A stretch of 64,000 bases of DNA. Source: Couchioplanes caeruleus (GTDB lineage: Bacteria; Actinomycetota; Actinomycetes; Mycobacteriales; Micromonosporaceae). Shown one piece after another: positions 33,158-41,102 of this stretch. The stretch is from positions 5,452,501 to 5,516,500 of the forward strand of contig NZ_CP092183.1 of the NCBI RefSeq assembly GCF_023499255.1, in the 5' to 3' direction. The notes beneath the pieces were generated by a model. It was not told where the DNA came from. It saw nothing but the letters and a program-made list of their open reading frames with translations, and did no database searches. Each line of letters starts with the position of its first letter. The stretch's first letter is position 1. The translations under genes and the position numbers were made by a program.

Positions 33158-34429
33158 TCAGCGGCGTTCCCAGGCGTCGCGGACGGCGGTGGCGCGCAGG
33201 GCGGCGTTGATGCCCAGCCAGCGCAGCGGTTCGGGCTCCCAGGGGCGGGAACGGTGACCCACCCACGGCAGCGTGGTGCGCACGGTCAGGTCCCCGGTGA
33301 TGAGGTCGGCGAGCGTACGACCGCCCAGGTTGGACGCGGCCACGCCGTCGCCCACGTAGCCGCCGGACCAGGCCAGCCCGTCCTGCACACCGACCGAGGG
33401 CATCCAGTCGCGCGGGATGCCGAGGGGGCCGCCCCAGGCGTGCTCGATCGGCGCGTCGATGCCGAACATCTCGGTGATCGTGCGCCGCAGCGCGGCGAAG
33501 ACCGCCGGGTCCCGGTCGTAGCCGGCTTTCACCCGCGAGCCGAAGTGGTACGGCGCCCCGCGGCCGCCGAAGGCGAGGCGATCGTCGGCGGTGCGCTGGC
33601 CGTACACAATGAGGTGCCGCTCGTCGGTGAAGGTCTCGCGCCGCGCGAGGCCGATCCGCTCCCAGGTCGCGGCGTCGAGCGGCGCGGTGGCGACCATGAG
33701 CGAGTAGACCGGCGCGAGGGTGCGCCGGTGCCCGGGCAGCGCGGCGGTGTAGCCCTCCAGCGCGCGGACCACGGTCGGCGCCCGGACGGTGCCGTGCTCG
33801 GTGTCGACGCGGCCGCGCTCGATGCGCCGCACCCGGGTGCCCTCGTGGACGGTGACGCCGCGGCGTTCGACGGCTCCGGCCAGCCCGCGGACCAGCTTCG
33901 CCGGGTGCAGGGCCGCGCAGTGCGGGCTGTACGTGCCGCCGAGCACGTGCGTGGCGCCGCAGATGGCGGCCGCTTTCGCGGCGTCGATGAAATCCGGGGA
34001 GGCCTCGGCGCGGCGCAGCTGGGCGGGCGTACGGGCGAGCGAGACGGTGCCGCCCTTGGTGTAGTCGCAGTCGATGCTCTCGGCCGCGGCGACCCGGCCG
34101 ACCTCGTCCACGGCGTCCGCCAGCGCCTGCGTCATCGCGTCCGCCCGGTCCGCGCCGTAGCGGCGGGCGAGCCGCTCGTACGGCACCGGGAACAGCCCGG
34201 AGCACCAGCCGCCGTTGCGCCCGGAGGCGCCGTACCCGCAGTACTCGGCCTCGAGCACGACGATGCGCAGGTGCGGCGCGGCGACCGCGAGGTAGTACGC
34301 CGTCCACAGCCCGGTGTAGCCGCCGCCGACGATGGCCACGTCGGCGGTGGTGTCGCCGGGCAGCGGGTCGCGGCGGGTGACCGGGCCCAGCGAGGCGAGC
34401 CAGAAGGACGGGCTCAGATCCGCGTCCAT
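33158..34429 (-). CDS. FAD-dependent amine oxidoreductase (DAO/PuuB-like), paralogue of 17241
   Basis: 423 residues. VAIVGGGYTGLWTAYYLA binds FAD; ASGRNGGWCSGL is the second flavin loop; SGGYVGDGVAASNLGGRTL closes the site. Same overall plan as the oxidase at 17241-18626, but about 40 residues shorter and without its C-terminal extension. Its start overlaps the end of the transaminase gene by 16 bp. With that transaminase and the Lrp regulator it forms a three-gene amine-catabolic operon read leftward from 36287. Confidence 0.88.
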   Translation of the reverse strand: MDADLSPSFWLASLGPVTRRDPLPGDTTADVAIVGGGYTGLWTAYYLAVAAPHLRIVVLEAEYCGYGASGRNGGWCSGLFPVPYERLARRYGADRADAMTQALADAVDEVGRVAAAESIDCDYTKGGTVSLARTPAQLRRAEASPDFIDAAKAAAICGATHVLGGTYSPHCAALHPAKLVRGLAGAVERRGVTVHEGTRVRRIERGRVDTEHGTVRAPTVVRALEGYTAALPGHRRTLAPVYSLMVATAPLDAATWERIGLARRETFTDERHLIVYGQRTADDRLAFGGRGAPYHFGSRVKAGYDRDPAVFAALRRTITEMFGIDAPIEHAWGGPLGIPRDWMPSVGVQDGLAWSGGYVGDGVAASNLGGRTLADLITGDLTVRTTLPWVGHRSRPWEPEPLRWLGINAALRATAVRDAWERR

Positions 34430-35784
34430 GCCTCGCTCAGCACCGCGCGCAGGACCTGCTCGATCTCGGCGAAGTGCTCCTCCTCGCAGATCAGCGGCGG
34501 GGCGAGCTGCACGACCGGGTCGCCGCGGTCGTCGGCGCGGCAGTAGAGGCCGGCGTCGAACAGCGCCTGCGACAGGAAGCCGCGCAGCAGCCGGTCGGAC
34601 TCGGCGTCGTCGAAGGTGGCCTTGGTGGCCTTGTCCTTGACCAGCTCGATGCCGAAGAAGTAGCCGTCGCCGCGGACGTCGCCGACGATCGGCAGGTCGA
34701 GCAGCCGGTCCAGGTACGACCGGAAGAGCCCGGTCTGCGCGCGGACGTGGCCGTTGAGGTCCTCGCGCTCGAAGATGTCCAGGTTGGTCAGGGCGACCGC
34801 GGAGGCGACCGGGTGCCCGCCGAAGGTGATGCCGTGCGCGAACGACGCGCTGCCGGTCAGGAACGGCTCGACCAGCCGCTCCGACGCGATCATCGCGCCC
34901 AGCGGGACGTAGCCGGAGGTGAGGCCCTTGGCGCAGGTGATGATGTCCGGGGTGTAGCCGTAGCGCTGCGAGCCGAAGTACTCGCCGAGCCGGCCGAACG
35001 CGCAGATCACCTCGTCGGAGACGAGCAGCACGTCGTAGCGGTCGCAGATCTCGCGGACCCGCTGGAAGTAACCGGGTGGCGGCGGGAAGCAGCCGCCGGC
35101 GTTCTGCACCGGCTCCAGGTAGACGCAGGCGACCGTGTCCGGGCCCTCGAACTCGATGGCCTCGGCGATGCGGTCGGCGGCCCAGACGCCGAACTGTTCC
35201 TCGCTCATCGACTCGTCGGGGCGCCGGTAGTAGTTCGTGTTCGGCACCCGCATCGTGCTGGGCACCAGCGGCTCGTACTGCTGCTTGAGCAGCGGCAGGC
35301 CGGTGATGGACAGCGCTCCCATCGTGGTGCCGTGGTAGGCGACCGCGCGGGAGATCGCCTTGGTCTTCATCGGCTTGCCGGTCAGCTTGAAGTAGTTGCG
35401 GGCCAGCTTCCAGGCGCTCTCCACCGCCTCGGAACCGCCGGTGGTGAAGAAGACCCGGTTGAGGTCGCCCGGGGCCAGGCCCGCGAGGCGCTCGGCGAGC
35501 TCGATCGCGGTGGGGTGGGCGTACGACCAGACCGGGAAGTAGGCGAGCTCGGCGGCCTGCTTGGCGGCGGCCTCGGCCAGCTCGGTGCGCCCGTGCCCGG
35601 TCTGCACCACGAACAGCCCGGAGAGCCCGTCGAGGTAGCGCTTGCCGTGCTGGTCGTAGATGTACGGACCGGAGCCGCGCACGATGACCGGCACCTCGCC
35701 GGCCTGCTCGCCGGTGTACGCGGAGAGCCGGGTGAAGTGCATCCAGAGGTGGTCGCGGGCTGCGGCTGACAGGTCCTGGCTCAT
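34414..35784 (-). CDS. Class III aminotransferase, putrescine/polyamine-pyruvate type
   Basis: 456 residues. The beginning 'LWMHFTRLSAYTGEQAGEVP' followed by GSGPYIYDQHGKRYLDGLSG is typical of SpuC/beta-alanine-pyruvate transaminases. GGSEAVESAWKLAR and the YHGTTMG loop bind PLP phosphate; DEVICAFGR contacts the ring; the lysine of TCAKGLTSGYVP forms the Schiff base. It should transfer the amino group of putrescine or a related omega-amine to pyruvate, forming aminobutyraldehyde. Start set at ATG 35784, because it overlaps the Lrp stop as ATGA and follows GGGGAACGAG; an upstream GTG at 35796 is less likely. Confidence 0.9.
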   Translation of the reverse strand: MSQDLSAAARDHLWMHFTRLSAYTGEQAGEVPVIVRGSGPYIYDQHGKRYLDGLSGLFVVQTGHGRTELAEAAAKQAAELAYFPVWSYAHPTAIELAERLAGLAPGDLNRVFFTTGGSEAVESAWKLARNYFKLTGKPMKTKAISRAVAYHGTTMGALSITGLPLLKQQYEPLVPSTMRVPNTNYYRRPDESMSEEQFGVWAADRIAEAIEFEGPDTVACVYLEPVQNAGGCFPPPPGYFQRVREICDRYDVLLVSDEVICAFGRLGEYFGSQRYGYTPDIITCAKGLTSGYVPLGAMIASERLVEPFLTGSASFAHGITFGGHPVASAVALTNLDIFEREDLNGHVRAQTGLFRSYLDRLLDLPIVGDVRGDGYFFGIELVKDKATKATFDDAESDRLLRGFLSQALFDAGLYCRADDRGDPVVQLAPPLICEEEHFAEIEQVLRAVLSEAWTRI

Positions 35785-36287
35785 CTCGTTCCCCACGCGT
35801 AGGTCTGTTTCGCGAGCTTCAGATACATGAAGGTCTCCGTGGCGGAGACGCCGTCGATCGCCCGGATCTTGTCGTTGAGCAGCTCGAGGAGGTGCTCGTC
35901 GTCGGTGCAGACCAGCTCGACGAGCATGTCGTAGCCGCCGGCGCAGATCACCACGTAGTCCACCTCCGGGATCGCGGCGATCTCGTCGGCGATGCGCCGC
36001 ATGTCGCCGAGCACCTTCACGCCGACCATGGCCTGGCGGGCGAAGCCGAGCGTGAGCGGGTCGGTGACCGCGACGATCTGCATGAGACCGTGGTCGAGCA
36101 GGCGTTGCACGCGCTGGCGTACGGCGGCCTCCGAGAGCCCGATGGTCTTGGCGAGCGTCGCGTACGACATCCGGCCGTCGCGCTGCAGGTGCTCGATGAT
36201 CTGCTTGTTGATGCTGTCCAGAGCCTGGTCCGTCACGCCGCGATTGTTCCCCGGCGCCCCGGCTTCGGCAATGGAATCGGTCGTCAT
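35781..36287 (-). CDS. Lrp/AsnC-family transcriptional regulator
   Basis: 168 residues. Helix-turn-helix with 'MSYATLAKTIGLSEAAVRQR' and 'VQRLLDHGLM', then a RAM ligand-binding domain (VVICAGGYDMLVELVCTDDE). Lrp-type proteins sense amino acids and control nearby amine or amino acid genes, so regulation of its own operon and of the divergent dehydrogenase at 36446 is likely. The annotated ATG at 36287 has GGGAGG with no spacer; a GTG at 36236, nine bases after GGGGAA, is a credible alternative that would remove 17 residues. Confidence 0.9.
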   Translation of the reverse strand: MTTDSIAEAGAPGNNRGVTDQALDSINKQIIEHLQRDGRMSYATLAKTIGLSEAAVRQRVQRLLDHGLMQIVAVTDPLTLGFARQAMVGVKVLGDMRRIADEIAAIPEVDYVVICAGGYDMLVELVCTDDEHLLELLNDKIRAIDGVSATETFMYLKLAKQTYAWGTR

Positions 36288-36356
36288 CCTCCCGTGTCGC
36301 GAGCGAATCCGTGGCGGTCGTTCATGTACATACGTTTATCGCAGCTTTCCCCGGCC

Positions 36357-36385
36357 TTGACAAGTGTTTCCGTGGCCACAACGCT
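36357..36385 (+). promoter_or_regulatory. Candidate promoter and repeat-bearing leader of the dehydrogenase gene
   Basis: A perfect TTGACA at 36357-36362 is followed 17 bp later by AACGCT (36380-36385), a weak -10. CTTGACAAG is itself nearly palindromic and could be an Lrp contact. Downstream the leader carries TGGAAAGGCGCT twice (36405-36416 and 36428-36439), 23 bp apart, the second serving as the ribosome binding region. Confidence 0.42.
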
Positions 36386-36445
36386 CTGCGAGCAAGGTTT
36401 CCCTTGGAAAGGCGCTACCCCTCATCCTGGAAAGGCGCTGCTGTC

Positions 36446-37651
36446 ATGCGCATCCTCGTCATCGGCGCGGGCGGCGTGGGCACCTCTGCCACCCGGATCG
36501 CCGCCCGGCGTGACTTCTATGACCGATTTGTGATCGCCGACTTCGACCCCGTACGCGCCGGGCGTGCCGTCGCGTCCGTTGCGGACGGTCGCTTCGCGGC
36601 GGCCCGGGTGGACGCCTCCTCGGCGGAGGCCGTGGCCGCGCTGTGCCGCGAGCACGCCGTCACGCACGTGCTCAACGCCGTGGATCCCCGTTTCGTCATG
36701 CCGGTCTTCGAGGGCGCGCTCGCCGCCGGCGCCGACTACCTCGACATGGCCATGTCGCTGTCCCGCCCGCACCCACGGGAGCCGTTCGCCCGCACCGGCG
36801 TCAAGCTCGGCGACGAGCAGTTCGCCGCCGCCGACCGGTGGACGGCGGCCGGCCGGCTCGCGCTGGTCGGCATGGGGGTCGAACCGGGGCTTTCCGACGT
36901 GTTCGCCCGCTACGCCGCCGATCATCTCTTCTCGCGCATCGACGAGATCGGGATCCGCGACGGCGGCAACCTCGTGGTCGCGGGCTACGACTTCGCCCCC
37001 TCGTTCTCGGTGTGGACGACGATCGAGGAGTGCCTCAACCCGCCGGTCATCTACGAGCGGGGGCGCGGCTGGTTCACCACCGAGCCGCTGTCGGAGCCGG
37101 AGACCTTCGACTTCCCGGCCGGCATCGGGCCGGTCGAGTGCGTCCACGTCGAGCACGAGGAGGTGCTGCTCATACCCCGCTGGGTCGACGCGGGCCGGGT
37201 CACCTTCAAGTACGGGCTGGGCAAGGAGTTCATCGACGTGCTGAAGACGCTGCACAAGCTCGGGCTCGACCAGACCCGGCCGGTGCGCGTCGGCGGCGTC
37301 TCGGTGTCGCCGCGCGACGTGGTCGCCGCGGTGCTGCCCGATCCGTCCACGCTGGGCGAGCGCATGACCGGCGCCACGTGCGCGGGCACGCTCGTCACCG
37401 GGCTCGACAAGGCGGGCGCGCCGAGCACGGTGTACCTGCACCACGTGGTGGACAACCAGTGGTCGATGCAGGAGTACGGCTCCCAGGCGGTGGTCTGGCA
37501 GACGGCGGTGAACCCGGTGGTCGCCCTGGAACTGCTCGCCGCCGGGACGTGGTCGGGCGCCGGGGTGCTCGGGCCGGAGGCGTTCGACGCGGTGCCGTTC
37601 CTGGAGTTGCTGAACGCGTACGGCTCGCCGTGGGCGATCCGCGCGCAGTGA
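36446..37651 (+). CDS. Saccharopine dehydrogenase-like oxidoreductase
   Basis: 401 residues. The N-terminus LVIGAGGVGTSATRIAARR is a dinucleotide-binding Rossmann loop; DFDPVRAGRAV would read the cofactor ribose; residues 115-330 form the substrate domain of the saccharopine/carboxynorspermidine dehydrogenase family (GMGVEPGLSDVFARYAADHL). These enzymes reductively join or split an amine and a carbonyl compound through a secondary amine. Carboxy(nor)spermidine-type chemistry would fit the polyamine context but lysine-related chemistry is equally possible. Transcribed divergently from the Lrp regulator. ATG at 36446 chosen over an upstream GTG frame because the Rossmann loop starts there. Confidence 0.85.
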   Translation: MRILVIGAGGVGTSATRIAARRDFYDRFVIADFDPVRAGRAVASVADGRFAAARVDASSAEAVAALCREHAVTHVLNAVDPRFVMPVFEGALAAGADYLDMAMSLSRPHPREPFARTGVKLGDEQFAAADRWTAAGRLALVGMGVEPGLSDVFARYAADHLFSRIDEIGIRDGGNLVVAGYDFAPSFSVWTTIEECLNPPVIYERGRGWFTTEPLSEPETFDFPAGIGPVECVHVEHEEVLLIPRWVDAGRVTFKYGLGKEFIDVLKTLHKLGLDQTRPVRVGGVSVSPRDVVAAVLPDPSTLGERMTGATCAGTLVTGLDKAGAPSTVYLHHVVDNQWSMQEYGSQAVVWQTAVNPVVALELLAAGTWSGAGVLGPEAFDAVPFLELLNAYGSPWAIRAQ

Positions 37652-37663
37652 ACCACTAGCGCA

Positions 37664-37688
37664 AATAGGTTTGCTGTGGAAACCTATT
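37664..37688. promoter_or_regulatory. Perfect palindromic operator of the membrane protein/regulator/esterase operon
   Basis: AATAGGTTT (37664-37672) and AAACCTATT (37680-37688) are exact inverted copies with a 7-bp spacer, ending three bases before the ATG at 37692. The sequence is AT-rich for this genome. A dimeric winged-helix protein such as the one encoded at 38366 would cover the start region and block initiation. Confidence 0.75.
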
Positions 37689-37691
37689 GGC

Positions 37692-38369
37692 ATGACCACA
37701 GACTCGGTACCCGCCGGCGACGCCCGCCGGCTGCTCTCCGACGTACGCTCCCTGGCCCACCGGGTCCGGCGGGACCAGCGGCTGACCTGGGTCGCGCTGC
37801 TCGTGCTGGCCGGCGTCACCTTCCTCGGCATCCCGTTCGACTGGTTCGGCATGAAGGTGCACTGCTTCGGCGACGGCAGTTGCCAGTTCGCGCGCCGGGG
37901 CGTGCTCTACTACTGGCCGCCCGCGCTGCTGCTGGCGTACGCGGCGATCGCCTACAGCTATGTGCGTGCCGCCCGGGCGCGTGGGCTGGGCGCGCGAGTC
38001 CTGTCGTACGCGGTGACCGGCGCCATCACGACCATCGTCTTCACCGCCCTCTGGGTGGCTGCGGCGCTGTATCTTCCGGGTCACCCCCAAGGGTTCCCCT
38101 CGTGGGTGATGGTGTTCGACCGCCTGTTCTCCCCGTGGGGCATGATCGGCATCGCGCTGCTGGTGCTCGCCAGACTGGAACGCAACCTGCCCCTGCTGCT
38201 GTTCACCGTGGTCTACCTCGCGGTGATGCTGACGCCGCTCGACGGCGCCTTCGGTTCACAGACCCACTGGGGCACTCGCGGCGCGTTCCTGCCGCAGCAG
38301 ATCCTCGCCGGCACCCTGCTGCTGCTGGGCGGCATCGGGTTCGCCAGGGCCGCCCGGCGGCAGCGATGA
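37692..38369 (+). CDS. Multi-pass membrane protein of unknown function
   Basis: 225 residues with about five hydrophobic segments (LTWVALLVLAGVTFLGIPF; YYWPPALLLAYAAIAY; VTGAITTIVFTALWVAAALY; WGMIGIALLVLARL; LLLFTVVYLAVMLTPL; a last one near the end). Two Cys lie in the first external loop (VHCFGDGSCQF). I do not recognise a family. It is the first gene of a three-gene operon (4-bp overlaps) with a winged-helix regulator and a secreted esterase, so it may be what the regulator senses or protects. No good ribosome binding site; a TTG at 37671 inside the operator is an alternative start. Confidence 0.78.
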   Translation: MTTDSVPAGDARRLLSDVRSLAHRVRRDQRLTWVALLVLAGVTFLGIPFDWFGMKVHCFGDGSCQFARRGVLYYWPPALLLAYAAIAYSYVRAARARGLGARVLSYAVTGAITTIVFTALWVAAALYLPGHPQGFPSWVMVFDRLFSPWGMIGIALLVLARLERNLPLLLFTVVYLAVMLTPLDGAFGSQTHWGTRGAFLPQQILAGTLLLLGGIGFARAARRQR

Positions 38370-38707
38370 TCGACGAAGCGGAAAGCTCGCACCCGGCCAC
38401 CGGGCTCGACGAGGTGGTGCACCAGCGGGTGCGGCTCGGCATTCTCACCATCGCGCACGAGGCCCGCCGGGTCGAGTTCGGCTACCTGCGCGACCAGCTG
38501 GAACTGACCGCCGGCAACCTCTCCAAGCACCTCAGCGTGCTGGAGACCGCCGGGCTCATCGAGGTGGAGAAGGGGTACGAGGGGCGGCGCGGCCGTACCT
38601 GGATCACGCTCACCCCCGCCGGGAACGCCGCGCTCGCCGCCGAGATCGGACGCCTGCGCCAGCTCATCGATCGCATCGGGACCACCCTCAGCGAGGAGGC
38701 ACGATGA
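38366..38707 (+). CDS. Winged-helix DNA-binding regulator (MarR/ArsR-like, HTH_34 type)
   Basis: 113 residues, a single winged helix: 'HQRVRLGILTIAHEARRVEF' then GYLRDQLELTAGNLSKHLSV (recognition helix) and LETAGLIEVEKGYEGRRGRT (wing). This short form without ligand domain is known from proteins controlling a neighbouring membrane protein. Overlaps both neighbours by 4 bp. Most likely it binds the palindrome at 37664-37688 and autoregulates the operon. Confidence 0.88.
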   Translation: MIDEAESSHPATGLDEVVHQRVRLGILTIAHEARRVEFGYLRDQLELTAGNLSKHLSVLETAGLIEVEKGYEGRRGRTWITLTPAGNAALAAEIGRLRQLIDRIGTTLSEEAR

Positions 38708-39828
38708 CCACCGCTCTGACCCGCCGCCAGATCCTCACCGCCGCCGTCGCCGCCGGGGTGGCCGTGCCGCTGGGCAGCCCCGCCCGGCCGGCTTCGGCGC
38801 GGGTCCGGCTGACGCTTCCCGCACCCACCGGCCCGCACCGGATCGGGACCGTGCCGCTGCACCTCGTCGACGGCCCCCGACGGCGCGAGCTGATGGCCGG
38901 CGTCTGGTATCCGGCGGCCGGGCGGCCGCTGCGCCATCCGGTGGTCCCGTGGATGACCCCCGCGTCCCTGCGCGCGCTGCTCGGTGACAACGGCTTCGAC
39001 CCCGACGCCGCCGCCGGTCCGCGGACGGCCGGGCACGAGGGCGCCGCCGTGCTGCGGGGGCACGGCCGGCTCCCCGTGATCCTCTTCTCGCACGGCGCCG
39101 GCGGCCACCGCTCCGAGACGACGATCGTGGTGCAGGAGCTCGCCAGCCACGGGTACGTCGTCGTCACGGTCGATCACACGGGCGACGCGTACACGGAATT
39201 CCCGGGCGGGCGGCTCAGCGTGCCCGACGACGACGCGTCGTTCACGCCGTGGGACTCCGCTGCGGACATGGTGTTCGCCCTGGATCGGCTTGAAGACCTC
39301 GCCGCCGGGCGCCGTCCGCTGCCGTCCGGCCTGGCAGCGGCGCTCGACCTGGACCGCGTCGGCATGTTCGGCTGGTCGAAGGGCGCCACCTCGACCGCCC
39401 TGGTCATGAACGAGGACCGGCGGGTGCGCGCGGGGCTCAGCTTCGACGGCCCGATGCAGTCGCAACCGCCGGTCAGCGGGCTGCGCCGGCCGTTCATGCT
39501 GATGACCGCGGAGTTCAGCCGGGCCGCTGAGCCGAGCGTCGAGGAGTTCTGGTCCCAGCTGCGCGGGTGGCGGCTCAACGTGCAGGCCGACGGCGCGCTG
39601 CACGGGGCGTACTGCGACCACCAGTGGCTGATCCCCCAGCTGGCCGAGATCACCGGGATGAGCGACGAGGACCTCGCCGGCTGGATCGGCACCCTCGACC
39701 CGGGCCGGGCCGTACGGATCCAGCAGGCGTACCCACTCGCGTTCTTCGACCTGCACCTGCGGCACCGGCGGCAGCGCCTGCTCGAGGGCCCCAGCCCGGC
39801 CTTCCCGGAGGTGCGCTACCTGCCCTGA
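38704..39828 (+). CDS. Exported PAF-acetylhydrolase-like esterase
   Basis: 374 residues. N-terminal TRRQILTAAVAAGVAV is a Tat-like signal. Alpha/beta hydrolase with LPVILFSHGAGGHRSET (oxyanion loop), nucleophile GWSKGA (Ser in GxSxG) in the strand DRVGMFGWSKGATS, and a His in QADGALHGAYCDH. The family cleaves short-chain esters such as oxidised phospholipid or platelet-activating-factor acetyl groups. The stop codon is immediately followed by the convergent GabT stop, with no spacer. Exported hydrolase, integral membrane protein and regulator in one operon suggest a lipid-remodelling or signalling unit (inference). Confidence 0.85.
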   Translation: MTTALTRRQILTAAVAAGVAVPLGSPARPASARVRLTLPAPTGPHRIGTVPLHLVDGPRRRELMAGVWYPAAGRPLRHPVVPWMTPASLRALLGDNGFDPDAAAGPRTAGHEGAAVLRGHGRLPVILFSHGAGGHRSETTIVVQELASHGYVVVTVDHTGDAYTEFPGGRLSVPDDDASFTPWDSAADMVFALDRLEDLAAGRRPLPSGLAAALDLDRVGMFGWSKGATSTALVMNEDRRVRAGLSFDGPMQSQPPVSGLRRPFMLMTAEFSRAAEPSVEEFWSQLRGWRLNVQADGALHGAYCDHQWLIPQLAEITGMSDEDLAGWIGTLDPGRAVRIQQAYPLAFFDLHLRHRRQRLLEGPSPAFPEVRYLP

Positions 39829-41100
39829 TCAGCGCAGGGCGGCCTGCAGGATCTCCAGCCCGCGGTCCACCTCCCGCTCGCCGATCACCAGCGGCGGGAG
39901 GAACCGCAGGACGTTGCCGTACGTGCCGCAGGTCAGCACCAGCAGGCCGGCGTCGTGGCAGGCCCGGGCGACCACCGTCGCGCGGGCCGCGTCCGGCTCG
40001 ATGCCACCGGGCTTGACCAGCTCGATCGCGAGCATCGCGCCGCGCCCGCGGGCCTCACCGACGCCCGGGTCGCCCGTCGCCAGCCGTTCCAGCGCCGGCA
40101 GCATCCGCGCCTCGATCCGGCGCGCCGCCGCGGCCAGGTCCAGCTCACGCATCGTCTCGACGGCGGCCAGCGCCGCGGCGCACGCGAGGGGGTTGCCGCC
40201 GTACGTGCCGCCGAGCCCGCCGGCGTGCACCGCGTCCATCAGCTCGGCGCGGCCCACGACCCCGGCGATGGGCAGCCCGCCGCCCATGCCCTTGGCCGTC
40301 GTCACCAGGTCCGGCTCGACGCCCTCGTGCTCGCTGGCGAACCAGGCGCCCGTACGGCAGAACCCGGTCTGGATCTCGTCCGCGACGAACACCGCGCCGG
40401 CACCCTTCGCCCACGCCGCGATCGCCGGCAGGAAACCGGGAGCGGGCACGACGAAGCCGCCCTCGCCCTGAATCGGCTCGATCAGCACCGCGGCGACGTT
40501 GGCACCGCCCACCTGCTTCTCGATGACGTCGATCGCGTGCATCGCGGCGTCCGGGCCGCTCAGCCCGCCGTCGCGCAGCGGGTACGACATCGGGACCCGG
40601 TAGACCTCCGGCGCGAACGGGCCGAAGCGGTGCTTGTACGGCATCACCTTCGCCGTCAACGCCATCGTCAGGTTCGTCCGCCCGTGGTACGCGTGGTCGA
40701 ACACGACGACCGCCGGGCGCCCGGTGGCGTGCCGGGCGATCTTCACCGCGTTCTCCACCGCCTCGGCGCCGGAGTTGAACAGCGCCGCGCGCTTCTCGAA
40801 CTCCCCCGGCGTCAGCGCGATCAGCTGCTCGCACACCGCCACGTACGACTCGTAGGGCGCGACCATGAAGCAGGTGTGGGTGAACCGCTCGGCCTGCTCG
40901 CGGACCGCCTTGACGACCCGGGGCGCGCTGTTGCCGACGTTCGTCACCGCGATGCCGGAGGCGAAGTCGATCCACTCCCGCCCGTCGACGTCGCGCAGCG
41001 TCCCGCCGCCGGCGCTCTGCACGTACGACGCCACCACGGAACTCACCCCGCGGGCGACCGCCGCCGTACGCCGCTTGTGCAGCTCCTCGGACGACGGCAC
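39829..41100 (-). CDS. gabT: 4-aminobutyrate aminotransferase
   Basis: 423 residues, class III PLP enzyme. 'NSGAEAVENAVKIARHATGR' binds the cofactor phosphate; FDHAYHGRTNLTM; VLIEPIQGEGGFV; VADEIQTGFCRTG (Asp ring contact); the lysine in TTAKGMGGGLP is the Schiff base. The EPIQGEGG and ADEIQTG sequences are diagnostic of GABA transaminase (EC 2.6.1.19), giving succinate semialdehyde. GTG at 41100, five bases from GGGGAG, two bases after the stop of the aldehyde dehydrogenase at 41103, so the two are co-transcribed. Confidence 0.92.
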   Translation of the reverse strand: MPSSEELHKRRTAAVARGVSSVVASYVQSAGGGTLRDVDGREWIDFASGIAVTNVGNSAPRVVKAVREQAERFTHTCFMVAPYESYVAVCEQLIALTPGEFEKRAALFNSGAEAVENAVKIARHATGRPAVVVFDHAYHGRTNLTMALTAKVMPYKHRFGPFAPEVYRVPMSYPLRDGGLSGPDAAMHAIDVIEKQVGGANVAAVLIEPIQGEGGFVVPAPGFLPAIAAWAKGAGAVFVADEIQTGFCRTGAWFASEHEGVEPDLVTTAKGMGGGLPIAGVVGRAELMDAVHAGGLGGTYGGNPLACAAALAAVETMRELDLAAAARRIEARMLPALERLATGDPGVGEARGRGAMLAIELVKPGGIEPDAARATVVARACHDAGLLVLTCGTYGNVLRFLPPLVIGEREVDRGLEILQAALR

Positions 41101-41102
41101 GC

